A DNA stretch of 12,261 nt from JBLKSS01 sp047607725. GTDB lineage: Bacteria > Pseudomonadota > Gammaproteobacteria > Enterobacterales > Enterobacteriaceae. Positions within the stretch are counted from its first letter, which is position 1; every line of letters starts with the position of its first letter. The stretch covers positions 1-12,261 of the forward strand of contig NZ_JBLKSS010000096.1 in NCBI RefSeq assembly GCF_047607725.1. The letters run 5' to 3'. The position numbers and the translations under genes are program-made. The notes below the pieces were generated by a model. The model searched no databases. It worked only from the letters and a program-made list of their open reading frames with translations, and was not told the DNA's origin. Positions 1-7,328 of this stretch are shown here, piece after piece.

Positions 1-114
1 TCACTCAAACTGGGATGAAAATAAAATTTATTAAAATCAATACAATGTGAAAATGCAATGAGCATAAGCGTGTAACGTAGGTTTACTGTCTCATACAACA
101 AACCCACCAATAAT

Positions 115-636
115 TCAAGACGTCTTCCACGGGGCGCTTACAATTGCATCGGCTTGTGGAAAAGAGAGGAAATGAGATTCGGTGTTTGCCCTTGTCCTCT
201 CTCTGGTTTCACTGGAGAACTCTGATATATTTTTAATCAACCCTCGTTTTTTATTGTGAATCATTGTCCCTGATTTGCCTCTTCCGTTTGTAGCGGTCGG
301 GGCACTCTGTCGATTATTGTGGCTTGGGAAATCAAGCTTAGGCGCCTTGATAGTCAAATTAGCCCCTTTATCAATGAACGCGAGAGACCGGGGATTAGGC
401 GCCGATGAAGCGGCGGATGGACTGCTGTTTTGGACACTTGTAAGGTAGGTCATAGTCAATAGGGTTAAATTGGCGACGTTGTGTCTGGTTACGTTGCGGC
501 TGTGCAGCCCCGGTTGGCTAGCGAGCAATTTAACATGGTCATCAAAAGGCAGCTGGCTTTTCTGTTTATCATCAGCCCAGTTAACATGCTTTCCGATATG
601 CTTTCTATGTTGATTATTAACAGTGATTTTTTTCAT
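115..636 (-). CDS. hypothetical protein, orphan, 173 aa
   Basis: I do not recognise this protein. Starting at the ATG at 634-636 it is 173 residues; a TTG two codons upstream could also start it. The ATG is preceded by a weak AAGA-type ribosome site. The protein is polar, rich in Ser, Asn, Thr, His and Arg, with no obvious signal peptide, membrane helix or catalytic motif. The middle (about residues 70-90) is Ser/Ala/Pro-rich and looks disordered. The DNA is more AT-rich than the pdh genes, and no neighbour shares its strand, so context gives no function. A polar, disordered protein in foreign-looking DNA could be a secreted effector or a phage or island leftover, but the sequence alone does not show this. 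It may also be a chance open frame. The ORF is longer than expected by chance in AT-rich DNA, which is the main reason to list it. Confidence 0.4.
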   Translation of the reverse strand: MKKITVNNQHRKHIGKHVNWADDKQKSQLPFDDHVKLLASQPGLHSRNVTRHNVANLTLLTMTYLTSVQNSSPSAASSAPNPRSLAFIDKGANLTIKAPKLDFPSHNNRQSAPTATNGRGKSGTMIHNKKRGLIKNISEFSSETRERTRANTESHFLSFPQADAIVSAPWKTS

Positions 637-818
637 ATCCAATCTTATTGTTAATAGAATTGCACAAGGTCTCTATGCCTTGATTTTTGGTGAGTAAATT
701 TAAAGATGCGTAGCATAATCACTTTTTTTTAGCGTTTTTTATGCGTCATTCGTTGAAAGTCAGAATGTTTAATCGTTCCTATGGCAAGCCATCAAGATTA
801 TTTAAATAATGAAAATCA

Positions 819-836
819 TGATGATATTTATCATCA
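819..836. promoter_or_regulatory. 18-bp perfect palindrome, possible operator
   Basis: The arms TGATGATA and TATCATCA are perfect inverted copies separated by TT. The site lies in AT-rich DNA between the 5' end of the minus-strand orphan ORF (starting at 636) and a plus-strand small reading frame starting at 872. Its position between two divergent starts is what an operator would have. It is loosely reminiscent of AT-rich sites such as Fur boxes but does not match that consensus well. The regulator is unknown. Confidence 0.3.
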
Positions 837-871
837 ATAGATGACCATCTCATTATATTAGAGAGAGACCG

Positions 872-1155
872 ATGACTTTACCTATTATTAAAGCACCGTG
901 GTGAATCAGATGTGGGCGGCGAATGCGGGTCTCGCATTTGTGGGCGCGTGGTTTAAGCGCTCATTCCTGCGACCTACACTTTCTGGCGGGGAAGGGAATC
1001 GTATTGTGGGTGGCGTCACTTTGGCATTTGCAATGTTGATACTGGCAACGACATTGCTTGGTTTTGGAAATCGAGACACAATATTCATAATTAGTTTAAG
1101 CTTTTACCTTAAGTCATTTTTTGCGCTAAAATACAGCGAAAACGTCAATTGTTGA
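872..1155 (+). pseudogene. possible remnant of a small membrane protein
   Basis: An ATG at 872 preceded by a purine-rich GAGAGAG stretch opens a ten-codon frame (MTLPIIKAPW) ending at TGA 902-904. An overlapping frame starting with GTG at 898 runs to 1155 and encodes 85 residues. It contains one clear hydrophobic segment, about residues 39-56, preceded by a basic linker with WFKRSF and followed by a second hydrophobic stretch. The pattern of a basic loop, then an RIVGG-type turn, then a hydrophobic helix recalls the C-terminus of LysE/RhtB-type exporters, but the match is weak and from memory. There is no good ribosome site for the GTG frame. It could be a decayed fragment or a chance frame in gene-poor DNA. 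Confidence 0.2.
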
Positions 1156-1483
1156 CTTGCCAACATTGTTTTCCATCATGCCTGCTGAGTGGTCAGACCT
1201 TCTTTATGGGCAGGTACAATATCTCCTGTTATACGTTAGTCCCAGGTTTTAACGATAAAATAAAGAGCTGAATTACATTATGATGATATTTTTACGCGAA
1301 TATAAATTCAAAAGAGCCCCTGTTTAATATGCTTCTCATGACCGGCTTACATTTACTCTCTTTAAGCCCGTTATGCGCCTCCTCTTCCGACATCCTCGTG
1401 GCACATTGAGTACACCTGACGAGCAATGTAAAAACCAAATGTAATCAAGCGAAACGTAACAAGCGAACGGGATGAAGATTTGT
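1156..1483. other. intergenic, no recognisable gene
   Basis: No convincing coding frame on either strand. The first part is AT-rich and GC content rises from about 1340. Short open frames here lack ribosome sites and recognisable protein content. No tRNA-like cloverleaf or strong terminator was seen. It is probably decayed DNA between the left-hand remnant and the tandem repeat. Confidence 0.5.
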
Positions 1484-1699
1484 ACCATAGCGGTAATCCA
1501 AGAAGCGAAATACCTGTTGCAACAAGCGGAATGCGGGGAGTAAAACGCGGCAGGCGACTCGCAGAACACAGCATCCAAATCGCGGCAGGCAATTCACGAT
1601 ACGAGGAATGTGAGACACGATACGGGGCATGCGAGACTCAATGCGGGGCATGTGAGATGTGATGCGGAGCATGTGCGCCACGATACGTGGCATAGGATA
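1484..1699. repeat. degenerate 21-bp tandem repeat
   Basis: Clear units are 1595-1615, 1616-1636, 1637-1657, 1658-1678 and 1679-1699. Each is built around a core like GATACGGGGCATGYGAGA. Leftward the units become steadily less alike, but a 21-bp period can still be followed to about 1484. Because 21 is divisible by three, the minus-strand frame from 1693 reads as heptapeptides: MPRIVAH, MLRITSH, MPRIESR, MPRIVSH, IPRIVNC, LPRFGCC, VLRVACR. The plus strand reads RYEECET, RYGACET, QCGACEM. I see no ribosome site for either frame and do not call a protein. It looks like a minisatellite that expanded and is decaying. Confidence 0.7.
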
Positions 1700-1755
1700 C
1701 GCTGCAGGCGCTAGGCCGCGCGTGACATGACTCTTGATATAGAAAGTCGTCAGTG

Positions 1756-1773
1756 AAAAGGCCGCCCGCGGCC
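1756..1773 (-). terminator. putative rho-independent terminator of aroP
   Basis: Read on the minus strand, a GC-only stem of GGCCG and CGGCC with a four-base loop is followed by TTTT. It begins about 40 bases downstream of the aroP stop at 1816-1818, which is the right place. The U tract is short, so termination may be partial. Confidence 0.5.
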
Positions 1774-1815
1774 CGTCGCCGGCACGGTAACACCGGCCGG
1801 CGCGGGAACGGGGGA

Positions 1816-3175
1816 TCAGCGTGCGCTAGCGCGCTGGCCGGAAGTTTTCAGCGCGAAACCGATGCCCAACACCACCAGCCATACCGGAATCAAATACACC
1901 GAAATGGCCATGCCTGGCGTGAGGAGCATAATCGCCAAAATACCCGCGATGAAAAGCAGGCAAAGGCAGTTGCCCACCGGGTACCACAGCGCCGGAAAGC
2001 GCGGAACGACGCCCTGTTGCGCTTTTTTGCGGCGAAATTTCCAATGTGCCAGACTGATCATGCTCCAATTGATCACCAGCGCTGAAACCACCAGCGCCAT
2101 CAGCAGACCGAAAGCCTGGCCGGGCATCAGGTAGTTGAGCAGCACACAAATCGCGGTCGCGACGGCCGAGACGCCGAGCACGGCCACCGGCACGCCGCGC
2201 CGGTCGACTTTGGCGAGCGATTGCGGGCCATTGCCCTGGCGGGCTAGACCGTACAGCATGCGGCTATTGCTATAAACGCAGCTGTTATAAACAGACAGCG
2301 CGGCGGTCAAGACCACCAGATTAAGGATATTGGCCACCCAGTAGCTGTTAAGCGCCTGGAAAATCAATACAAACGGGCTGCCGCCTTCCATTACTTTGGC
2401 CCAGGGGTACAGCGAAAGCAGGATCGCCAGTGCGCCGATGTAAAAGATCAGAATACGGTAAATGACACTGGTTAGTGGCTTTGGGAATGCTGTGCGCCGG
2501 GTCATCCGCCTCGGCAGCGGTAATGCCTACCAGCTCCAGACCGCCGAAGGAAAACATAATAACCGCCATGGCCATCAGCAAGCCCTTGCCACCGTGGGGG
2601 AAGAAGCCGCCCTGCGCCCATAAATTGGTAACGCTGGTCTCGGGGCCGCCGCGTCCGCTCAGCAGCAGCCAGGCGCCAAAGACGATCATCGCCGCGATGG
2701 TGATCACCTTGATAATGGCGAACCAGAATTCCATTTCGCCATAAAGTTTCACGTTGGCCAAATTGATGGCGTTAATCAGCAGGAAAAACACCGCCGCCGA
2801 AACCCAGGTGGGCAGTCCGGGCCACCAGTACTGCATATAGATCCCGACCGCGGACAATTCCGCCATCGCCACCAGGACATACAGTACCCAATAATTCCAG
2901 CCGGAGGCGAAATTGCCCCAGTATTTATAGGCGAAGTGGCTGAACGAGCCGGCCACAGGCTCCTCCACCACCATCTCGCCCAGTTGGCGCATGATGAGGA
3001 AGGCGATAACGCCGCCGATAGCGTAGCCCAGAATGACCGAAGGGCCGGCCATTTGTATGGTTTGCGCAATCCCTAGAAACAGGCCGGTGCCAATCGCCCC
3101 GCCCAATGCAATAAGCTGTATATGGCGGTTTTTTAGCCCGCGTTTCAGCGTCTCGGCGCGCTGTTGACCTTCCAT
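1816..3175 (-). pseudogene. aroP: aromatic amino acid permease AroP, frameshifted
   Basis: AroP is an inner-membrane proton symporter of the amino acid-polyamine-organocation (APC) family that imports Phe, Tyr and Trp. The N-terminal part reads MEGQQRAETLKRGLKNRH then the family motif IQLIALGGAIGTGLFLG, and runs to SIPKATNQ. There the frame breaks and resumes in another frame at VIYRILIFY, continuing to the stop at 1816-1818. The break is explained by one extra base at 2467: deleting it joins CAG to GTCATTTAC and restores the E. coli-like reading. No other stop was seen, so the lesion looks young. The first half has about three fewer residues than E. coli in the KYWG-NFASGWNYW region. Two ATGs (3176-3178 and 3173-3175) follow an AGAGGA site; the second matches the E. 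coli start and gives better spacing. The N-terminal fragment alone, ending after a missense tail near 2348, should not transport. An assembly error of one base is the alternative. Confidence 0.9.
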
Positions 3176-3229
3176 CATCGAATCCTCTGTCGTTATGGCG
3201 TGCAGATACCTGGATTCCGCCCAGCGCTG

Positions 3230-3247
3230 TGTCTGTCCACAGTTACG
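3230..3247 (-). promoter_or_regulatory. TyrR box, weak copy, upstream of aroP
   Basis: TGTCTG-N6-GTTACG is a partial match to the TyrR consensus TGTAAA-N6-TTTACA. It begins exactly 23 bp before the stronger box at 3253, leaving a 5-bp gap. A strong box paired with a weak one is the arrangement known upstream of E. coli aroP, where TyrR with aromatic amino acids represses transcription. Confidence 0.5.
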
Positions 3248-3252
3248 GTTGT

Positions 3253-3270
3253 TGTACGTTTTAATTTACG
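3253..3270 (-). promoter_or_regulatory. TyrR box, strong copy, upstream of aroP
   Basis: TGTACG-TTTTAA-TTTACG fits the TyrR consensus TGTAAA-N6-TTTACA in both half-sites, including the invariant G and C spaced as required. It lies about 80 bp upstream of the aroP start codon. The site is preserved although aroP is frameshifted, which agrees with recent loss of the gene. Confidence 0.65.
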
Positions 3271-3698
3271 CGTCACGGCGCGGCATTTTCGCGTCCGGGC
3301 TGTCGCGGGCAACAGAATAGTGATAGTGGCAGGCTTTGCACGGGATTTATGACGCTTGCGCGTAATAACCCGGCGCCGTCGTTCGCTGGACGATAGGTGT
3401 AACGGCAATAATGAGAAAATCGCCGGGGTTCATAAGGTCATGTTAGGGTTGCATGACTATGCATTTGGCGGCGTATTTTCCCCGGCTTAAGGTGAACGTC
3501 ATCTTCCCGCGGCGCCCCCGGAACGTTTCATAGACGTTAATAACTTTTTCGCCGGAAAACACGATTGTGCAGCGTAGCGGGCCTGACGCAGCATAGATGT
3601 AAGGCTTTTGTGAGAATGTGCGCGATTTGATGATTTAGGTCAAAGCCACGATAGACAGAAGGTGAATACTTTGTTACTTTTTAGTATCGTGAAAATGT
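3271..3698. other. aroP-pdhR divergent intergenic region
   Basis: No coding frame is convincing here. The DNA lies between two divergent genes, as in E. coli, and should hold the rest of the aroP promoter and the pdhR promoter. A 14-bp palindrome, TGCAT-GACT-ATGCA, lies at 3450-3463 with no known binder that I can assign. AT-rich DNA at about 3668-3701, with TTGTTA near 3671 and TGTAAT at 3696-3701 just before the PdhR operator, could provide promoter elements for pdhR, but spacing is not ideal and I do not assign exact -35 and -10 boxes. Confidence 0.4.
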
Positions 3699-3715
3699 AA
3701 TTGGTATTACCAATT
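3699..3715 (+). promoter_or_regulatory. PdhR operator, perfect inverted repeat
   Basis: The core ATTGGTATTACCAAT matches the PdhR consensus ATTGGTNNNACCAAT at every fixed position, and the symmetry extends one base further on each side to 7-bp arms. It sits 31 bp upstream of the pdhR start codon, where E. coli PdhR binds to repress pdhR-aceEF-lpd in the absence of pyruvate. The repressor gene that follows is broken, so the site probably has no cognate protein unless another GntR-family regulator binds it. Confidence 0.85.
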
Positions 3716-3746
3716 GACTCCGCGCCATCCGCTGAGAAGACAAGAA

Positions 3747-4512
3747 ATGGCCTATAATAAGATCCGCCAACCCAAGTTATCGGATGTCATAGAACAACAG
3801 TTGGAATATTTGATTCTGGAAGGGACGCTGCGCCCCGGCGAAAAATTGCCTCCCGAGCGTGAACTGGCCAAGCAATTTGACGTCTCCCGCCCCTCGCTGC
3901 GGGAAGCCATCCAGCGATAGGAAGCCAAAGGCCTGCTGCGGCAGCAGCAGGGGGGAGGGACGTTTGTGCAAAGTAACTTGTGGCAGAGCTTCAGCGATCC
4001 GCTGACCGAATTGTTGGCGGAACATCCTGAATCGCAATACGACCTGTTGGAGACCCGCCATGCTCTTGAAGGCATCGCCGCCTATTATGGCGGCGCTGCG
4101 CGGGACCGAGCAGGATTTCGAGCATATCCGTGAGTGCCATCAGGCTATTCAGGCGGCGCAGGACAGCGGCGATCTCGACGCGGAGGCCGATGCCGTCATG
4201 AATTATCAAATCGTCGTCACCGAAGCCGCGCATAATGCGGTTTTATTGCATCTGGTGCGCTGCATGGGGCCGATGCTGGAAAACAACGTGCGTCAAAATT
4301 TTGAATTGCTCTACTCGCGCCGGGAAATGCTGGCGCAGGTGAGCAGCCACCGCGCCTGAATTTTCGCGGCGATAGTCGCGCGCGAGCCGGAAAAGGCGCG
4401 CGAGGCGTCACATCGCCATCTGGCGTTTATTGAGGAAATTTTGCTGGACCTTGGCCGGGAACATAGCAGGCGCGAACGATCGCTTCGACGTCTCCAGCAA
4501 CGCAAGGATTAA
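3747..4512 (+). pseudogene. pdhR: pyruvate-responsive repressor PdhR, multiply disrupted
   Basis: PdhR is a GntR/FadR-type repressor of the pyruvate dehydrogenase operon that is released by pyruvate. The start MAYNKIRQPKLSDVIEQQLE and the winged helix-turn-helix (PPERELAKQFDVSRPSLREAIQ, about residues 37-58) are nearly identical to E. coli. Three lesions follow. TAG at 3918-3920 replaces a Leu codon after residue 57, just past the recognition helix. One extra G at 4089-4090 shifts the frame after GIAAYY. TGA at 4357-4359 replaces an Arg codon (CGA to TGA) in SSHRA-stop-IFAAI. Translation ignoring these ends in RRERSLRRLQQRKD, then TAA at 4510-4512. Total length is 766 nt, exactly one more than the 765 expected for a 254-residue protein. 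Only a truncated DNA-binding head lacking the dimerisation and effector domain could be made. Several independent lesions make sequencing error unlikely. Confidence 0.95.
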
Positions 4513-4553
4513 GCCTCTGGGAACGGCGGCCCACGCGGCAGCAGAAGCTATGG

Positions 4554-4599
4554 GCCTGTCTTCGTATGTTCTGACGGCCAGAGCAATAGGAAGACAGGC
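4554..4599 (+). promoter_or_regulatory. imperfect stem-loop in the pdhR-aceE intergenic leader
   Basis: GCCTGTCTTC (4554-4563) and GAAGACAGGC (4590-4599) are perfect 10-bp inverted copies. Inside the 26-nt gap a second stem pairs about 4568-4573 with 4579-4584 around a five-base loop ACGGC. The whole would fold as one long hairpin with an internal loop, ending 41 nt before the aceE start. There is no U tract, so it is not an ordinary terminator. It could be an mRNA stability or processing element, or a protein site. Confidence 0.45.
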
Positions 4600-4640
4600 T
4601 CCAACTAAACCAATATTAAAGATAGATAAGGAACACCACC

Positions 4641-7313
4641 ATGTCAGAACGTTTGTACAATGACGTGGATCCGATTGAAACACGCGACTGGCTACAGGCG
4701 ATCGAATCGGTTATCCGTGAAGAAGGTATTGAACGCGCGCAATTCCTGATTGATCAGGTGTTGGACGAAGCGCGCAAAGGTGGGGTAAGCATCGCGATCG
4801 AGCAAGGTGCCGCCGGACGCAATTACATCAACACGATTCCGGTCGAGGAGGAGCCTGAGTATCCGGGCAATTTGGAGTTGGAGCGCCGCATCCGTTCCGC
4901 TATACGCTGGAACGCCGTCATGACCGTGCTGCACGCGTCGAAGAAAGATTTGGAACTGGGCGGCCACATTGCGTCTTTCCAGTCCTCCGCCACGATTTAT
5001 GAGGTGTGCTTCAACCACTTCTTCCGCGCGCGCAACGACAAAGACGGCGGCGACCTGGTCTATTTCCAGGGCCATATTTCCCCGGGCGTATATGCCCGTG
5101 CCTTCCTTGAAGGGCGCCTGATCGAAGAGCAGATAAACAACTTCCGTCAGGAAGTGCACGGCAAGGGCCTCTCGTCCTATCCGCATCCCAAGCTGATGCC
5201 GGAGTTCTGGCAGTTCCCGACGGTATCGATGGGCTTGGGCCCCATCAGCGCTATCTATCAGGCGAAATTCCTTAAATATCTAGACCACCGCGCGCTGAAG
5301 GACACCAGCAATCAGACCGTTTACGCCTTCCTGGGCGACGGCGAGATGGACGAACCGGAATCCAAGGGCGCCATCACTATCGCGACGCGCGAGAAGCTGG
5401 ACAACCTGGTGTTCATCATTAACTGTAACCTGCAGCGTCTGGACGGTCCGGTCACCGGTAACGGCAAGATCATCAACGAGCTGGAAGGAGTGTTCGGCGG
5501 CGCCGGCTGGGAAGTGATCAAGGTGGTCTGGGGCTGCCACTGGGACGAGCTGCTGCGTAAAGACACCTCCGGCAAGCTGATTCAATTGATGAACGAAACC
5601 GTCGACGGTGACTACCAGACCTTCAAATCGAAGAACGGCGCCTACGTGCGCGAACACTTCTTCGGTAAATATCCGGAAACCGCCGCGCTGGTGAAGGACA
5701 TGAGCGATGACGAGATATGGGCGCTGAATCGCGGCGGCCACGATCCGAAGAAAATCTATGCCGCTCTGCAAAAAGCCAAGAAAACCACCGGCAAGCCCAT
5801 GGTCATCCTCGCCCACACCATTAAAGGCTACGGCATGGGTGTGACCGCGGAAGGCATGAATATCGCGCATCAGGTGAAGAAAATGAACATGGAAGGGGTA
5901 CGCTACTTCCGCGATCGTTTCAACCTGAGCACGATTACCGACGACAAGATCGAAGCGTTGCCCTACATCACTTTTGAAGAAGGGTCCGAAGAGCACACCT
6001 ATCTGCACGAGCGCCGCAAAGCGCTGCACGGCTATCTGCCGAGCCGCCTGAAGGATTTCACCAAGCCGCTGGAGCTGCCTACGCTTGAGGACTTCGCACC
6101 GCTCCTGGAAGAACAGAAGAAAGAGATCTCCACCACTATCGCTTTTGTCCGCGTGCTGAACGTGATGCTGAAGAACAAGTCGATCAAGGATCGCCTGGTG
6201 CCGATCATCGCCGACGAAGCCCGGACCTTCGGCATGGAAGGTCTGTTCCGCCAGATAGGCATTTATAGCCCCAACGGCCAGCAGTACACGCCGCAGGACC
6301 GCGAGCAGGTCGCCTATTACCGCGAAGATGAAAAAGGGCAGATCCTACAAGAAGGGATCAACGAGCTGGGCGCGGCCTCTTTCTGGCTGGCGGCGGCAAC
6401 CTCCTACAGCACCAACGATTTGCCGATGATTCCGTTCTACATCTATTATTCGATGTTCGGTTTCCAGCGTATCGGCGATCTGTGCTGGGCGGCGGGCGAC
6501 CAGCAGGCGCGCGGCTTCCTTATCGGCGGCACTTCGGGGCGGACCACTCTGAACGGTGAAGGGTTGCAGCACGAAGACGGCCACAGCCATATCCAGTCGT
6601 TGACCATTCCGAACTGCATTTCCTACGATCCGGCCTATGCCTATGAAGTCGCGGTCATCATGCACGACGGTTTGACCCGGATGTACGGTGATAAGCCGGA
6701 AAACGTCTACTACTATCTGACCACGCTGAACGAAAACTACGCCATGCCCGCCATGCCGAAAGAGGCGGAAGAGGGTATTCGCAAGGGGATCTACAAGCTG
6801 GAAACGCTGGAAGGTGGCAAAGGCAAAGTGCAGCTGATGGGCTCCGGCGCCATTCTGCGCCACGTGCGCGAAGCGGCGCAGATCCTGTCGAAAGAGTATG
6901 GGGTGGGTTCTGATGTATACAGCGTGACCTCGTTCACCGAACTGGCGCGCGATGGCCAGGATTGCGAACGCTGGAACATGCTCCATCCGACCGAAACGCC
7001 GCGCGTGCCGTATGTGGCCACCGTGCTTAACGATGCGCCGGCGGTAGCGTCCACCGACTATATGAAACTGTTCGCCGAGCAGATCCGCAACTTTATTCCC
7101 GCCAGCGAGTTCCGCGTTCTGGGCACCGACGGTTTCGGCCGTTCCGACAGCCGCGAGAACCTGCGTCATCACTTTGAAGTGGACGCCAGCTATGTGGTGG
7201 TTGCGGCGCTGGGTGAATTGGCCAAACGCGGCGATATCGGCGCTGATGTGGTGGCGCAGGCCATCAGCAAATTCGGCATCGATGCTGACAAAGTCAACCC
7301 GCGTCTGGCGTAA
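4641..7313 (+). CDS. aceE: pyruvate dehydrogenase E1 component (E1p), homodimeric type
   Basis: E1p is the thiamine diphosphate enzyme that decarboxylates pyruvate and reductively acetylates the lipoyl groups of AceF in the cytoplasm. The 890 residues compare with 887 in E. coli and align along the whole length, from MSERLYNDVDPIETRDWLQA to the C-terminal DADKVNPRLA. The thiamine-binding motif GDGEMDEPE lies at 232-240, with the following INCNLQRLDGP. His410 in NIAHQVKK corresponds to the catalytic loop histidine H407 of E. coli, and the second-half active-site segment ILQEGINELGA is present. A small length difference occurs near residues 50-60 (GGVSIAIEQGAAGRNYINTI, two residues longer). The start is set by an AAGGA ribosome site at 4628-4632, eight bases before the ATG. 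The gene follows broken pdhR by 128 bp and precedes aceF by 15 bp, so the two structural genes are co-transcribed. No lesion was seen; it appears functional. Confidence 0.98.
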   Translation: MSERLYNDVDPIETRDWLQAIESVIREEGIERAQFLIDQVLDEARKGGVSIAIEQGAAGRNYINTIPVEEEPEYPGNLELERRIRSAIRWNAVMTVLHASKKDLELGGHIASFQSSATIYEVCFNHFFRARNDKDGGDLVYFQGHISPGVYARAFLEGRLIEEQINNFRQEVHGKGLSSYPHPKLMPEFWQFPTVSMGLGPISAIYQAKFLKYLDHRALKDTSNQTVYAFLGDGEMDEPESKGAITIATREKLDNLVFIINCNLQRLDGPVTGNGKIINELEGVFGGAGWEVIKVVWGCHWDELLRKDTSGKLIQLMNETVDGDYQTFKSKNGAYVREHFFGKYPETAALVKDMSDDEIWALNRGGHDPKKIYAALQKAKKTTGKPMVILAHTIKGYGMGVTAEGMNIAHQVKKMNMEGVRYFRDRFNLSTITDDKIEALPYITFEEGSEEHTYLHERRKALHGYLPSRLKDFTKPLELPTLEDFAPLLEEQKKEISTTIAFVRVLNVMLKNKSIKDRLVPIIADEARTFGMEGLFRQIGIYSPNGQQYTPQDREQVAYYREDEKGQILQEGINELGAASFWLAAATSYSTNDLPMIPFYIYYSMFGFQRIGDLCWAAGDQQARGFLIGGTSGRTTLNGEGLQHEDGHSHIQSLTIPNCISYDPAYAYEVAVIMHDGLTRMYGDKPENVYYYLTTLNENYAMPAMPKEAEEGIRKGIYKLETLEGGKGKVQLMGSGAILRHVREAAQILSKEYGVGSDVYSVTSFTELARDGQDCERWNMLHPTETPRVPYVATVLNDAPAVASTDYMKLFAEQIRNFIPASEFRVLGTDGFGRSDSRENLRHHFEVDASYVVVAALGELAKRGDIGADVVAQAISKFGIDADKVNPRLA

Positions 7314-7328
7314 GAGGTAGAGTAAATC

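Noticed and set aside
665..688. Terminator-like hairpin CAAGG/CCTTG followed by T-rich DNA
   Set aside because: The stem is only five base pairs with an eight-base loop and no plus-strand gene lies upstream.
1445..1693. 82-residue heptad-repeat protein on the minus strand
   Set aside because: No ribosome site, loss of the pattern along its length and an open frame on the other strand too; the periodicity follows from a 21-bp DNA repeat.
1484..1699. CRISPR array
   Set aside because: The 21-bp units are contiguous without unique spacers and decay gradually, so this is a tandem repeat.
4430..4663. 77-residue plus-strand ORF spanning the pdhR end and aceE start
   Set aside because: It is out of frame with both genes and overlaps the pdhR C-terminal coding sequence and the aceE ribosome site.
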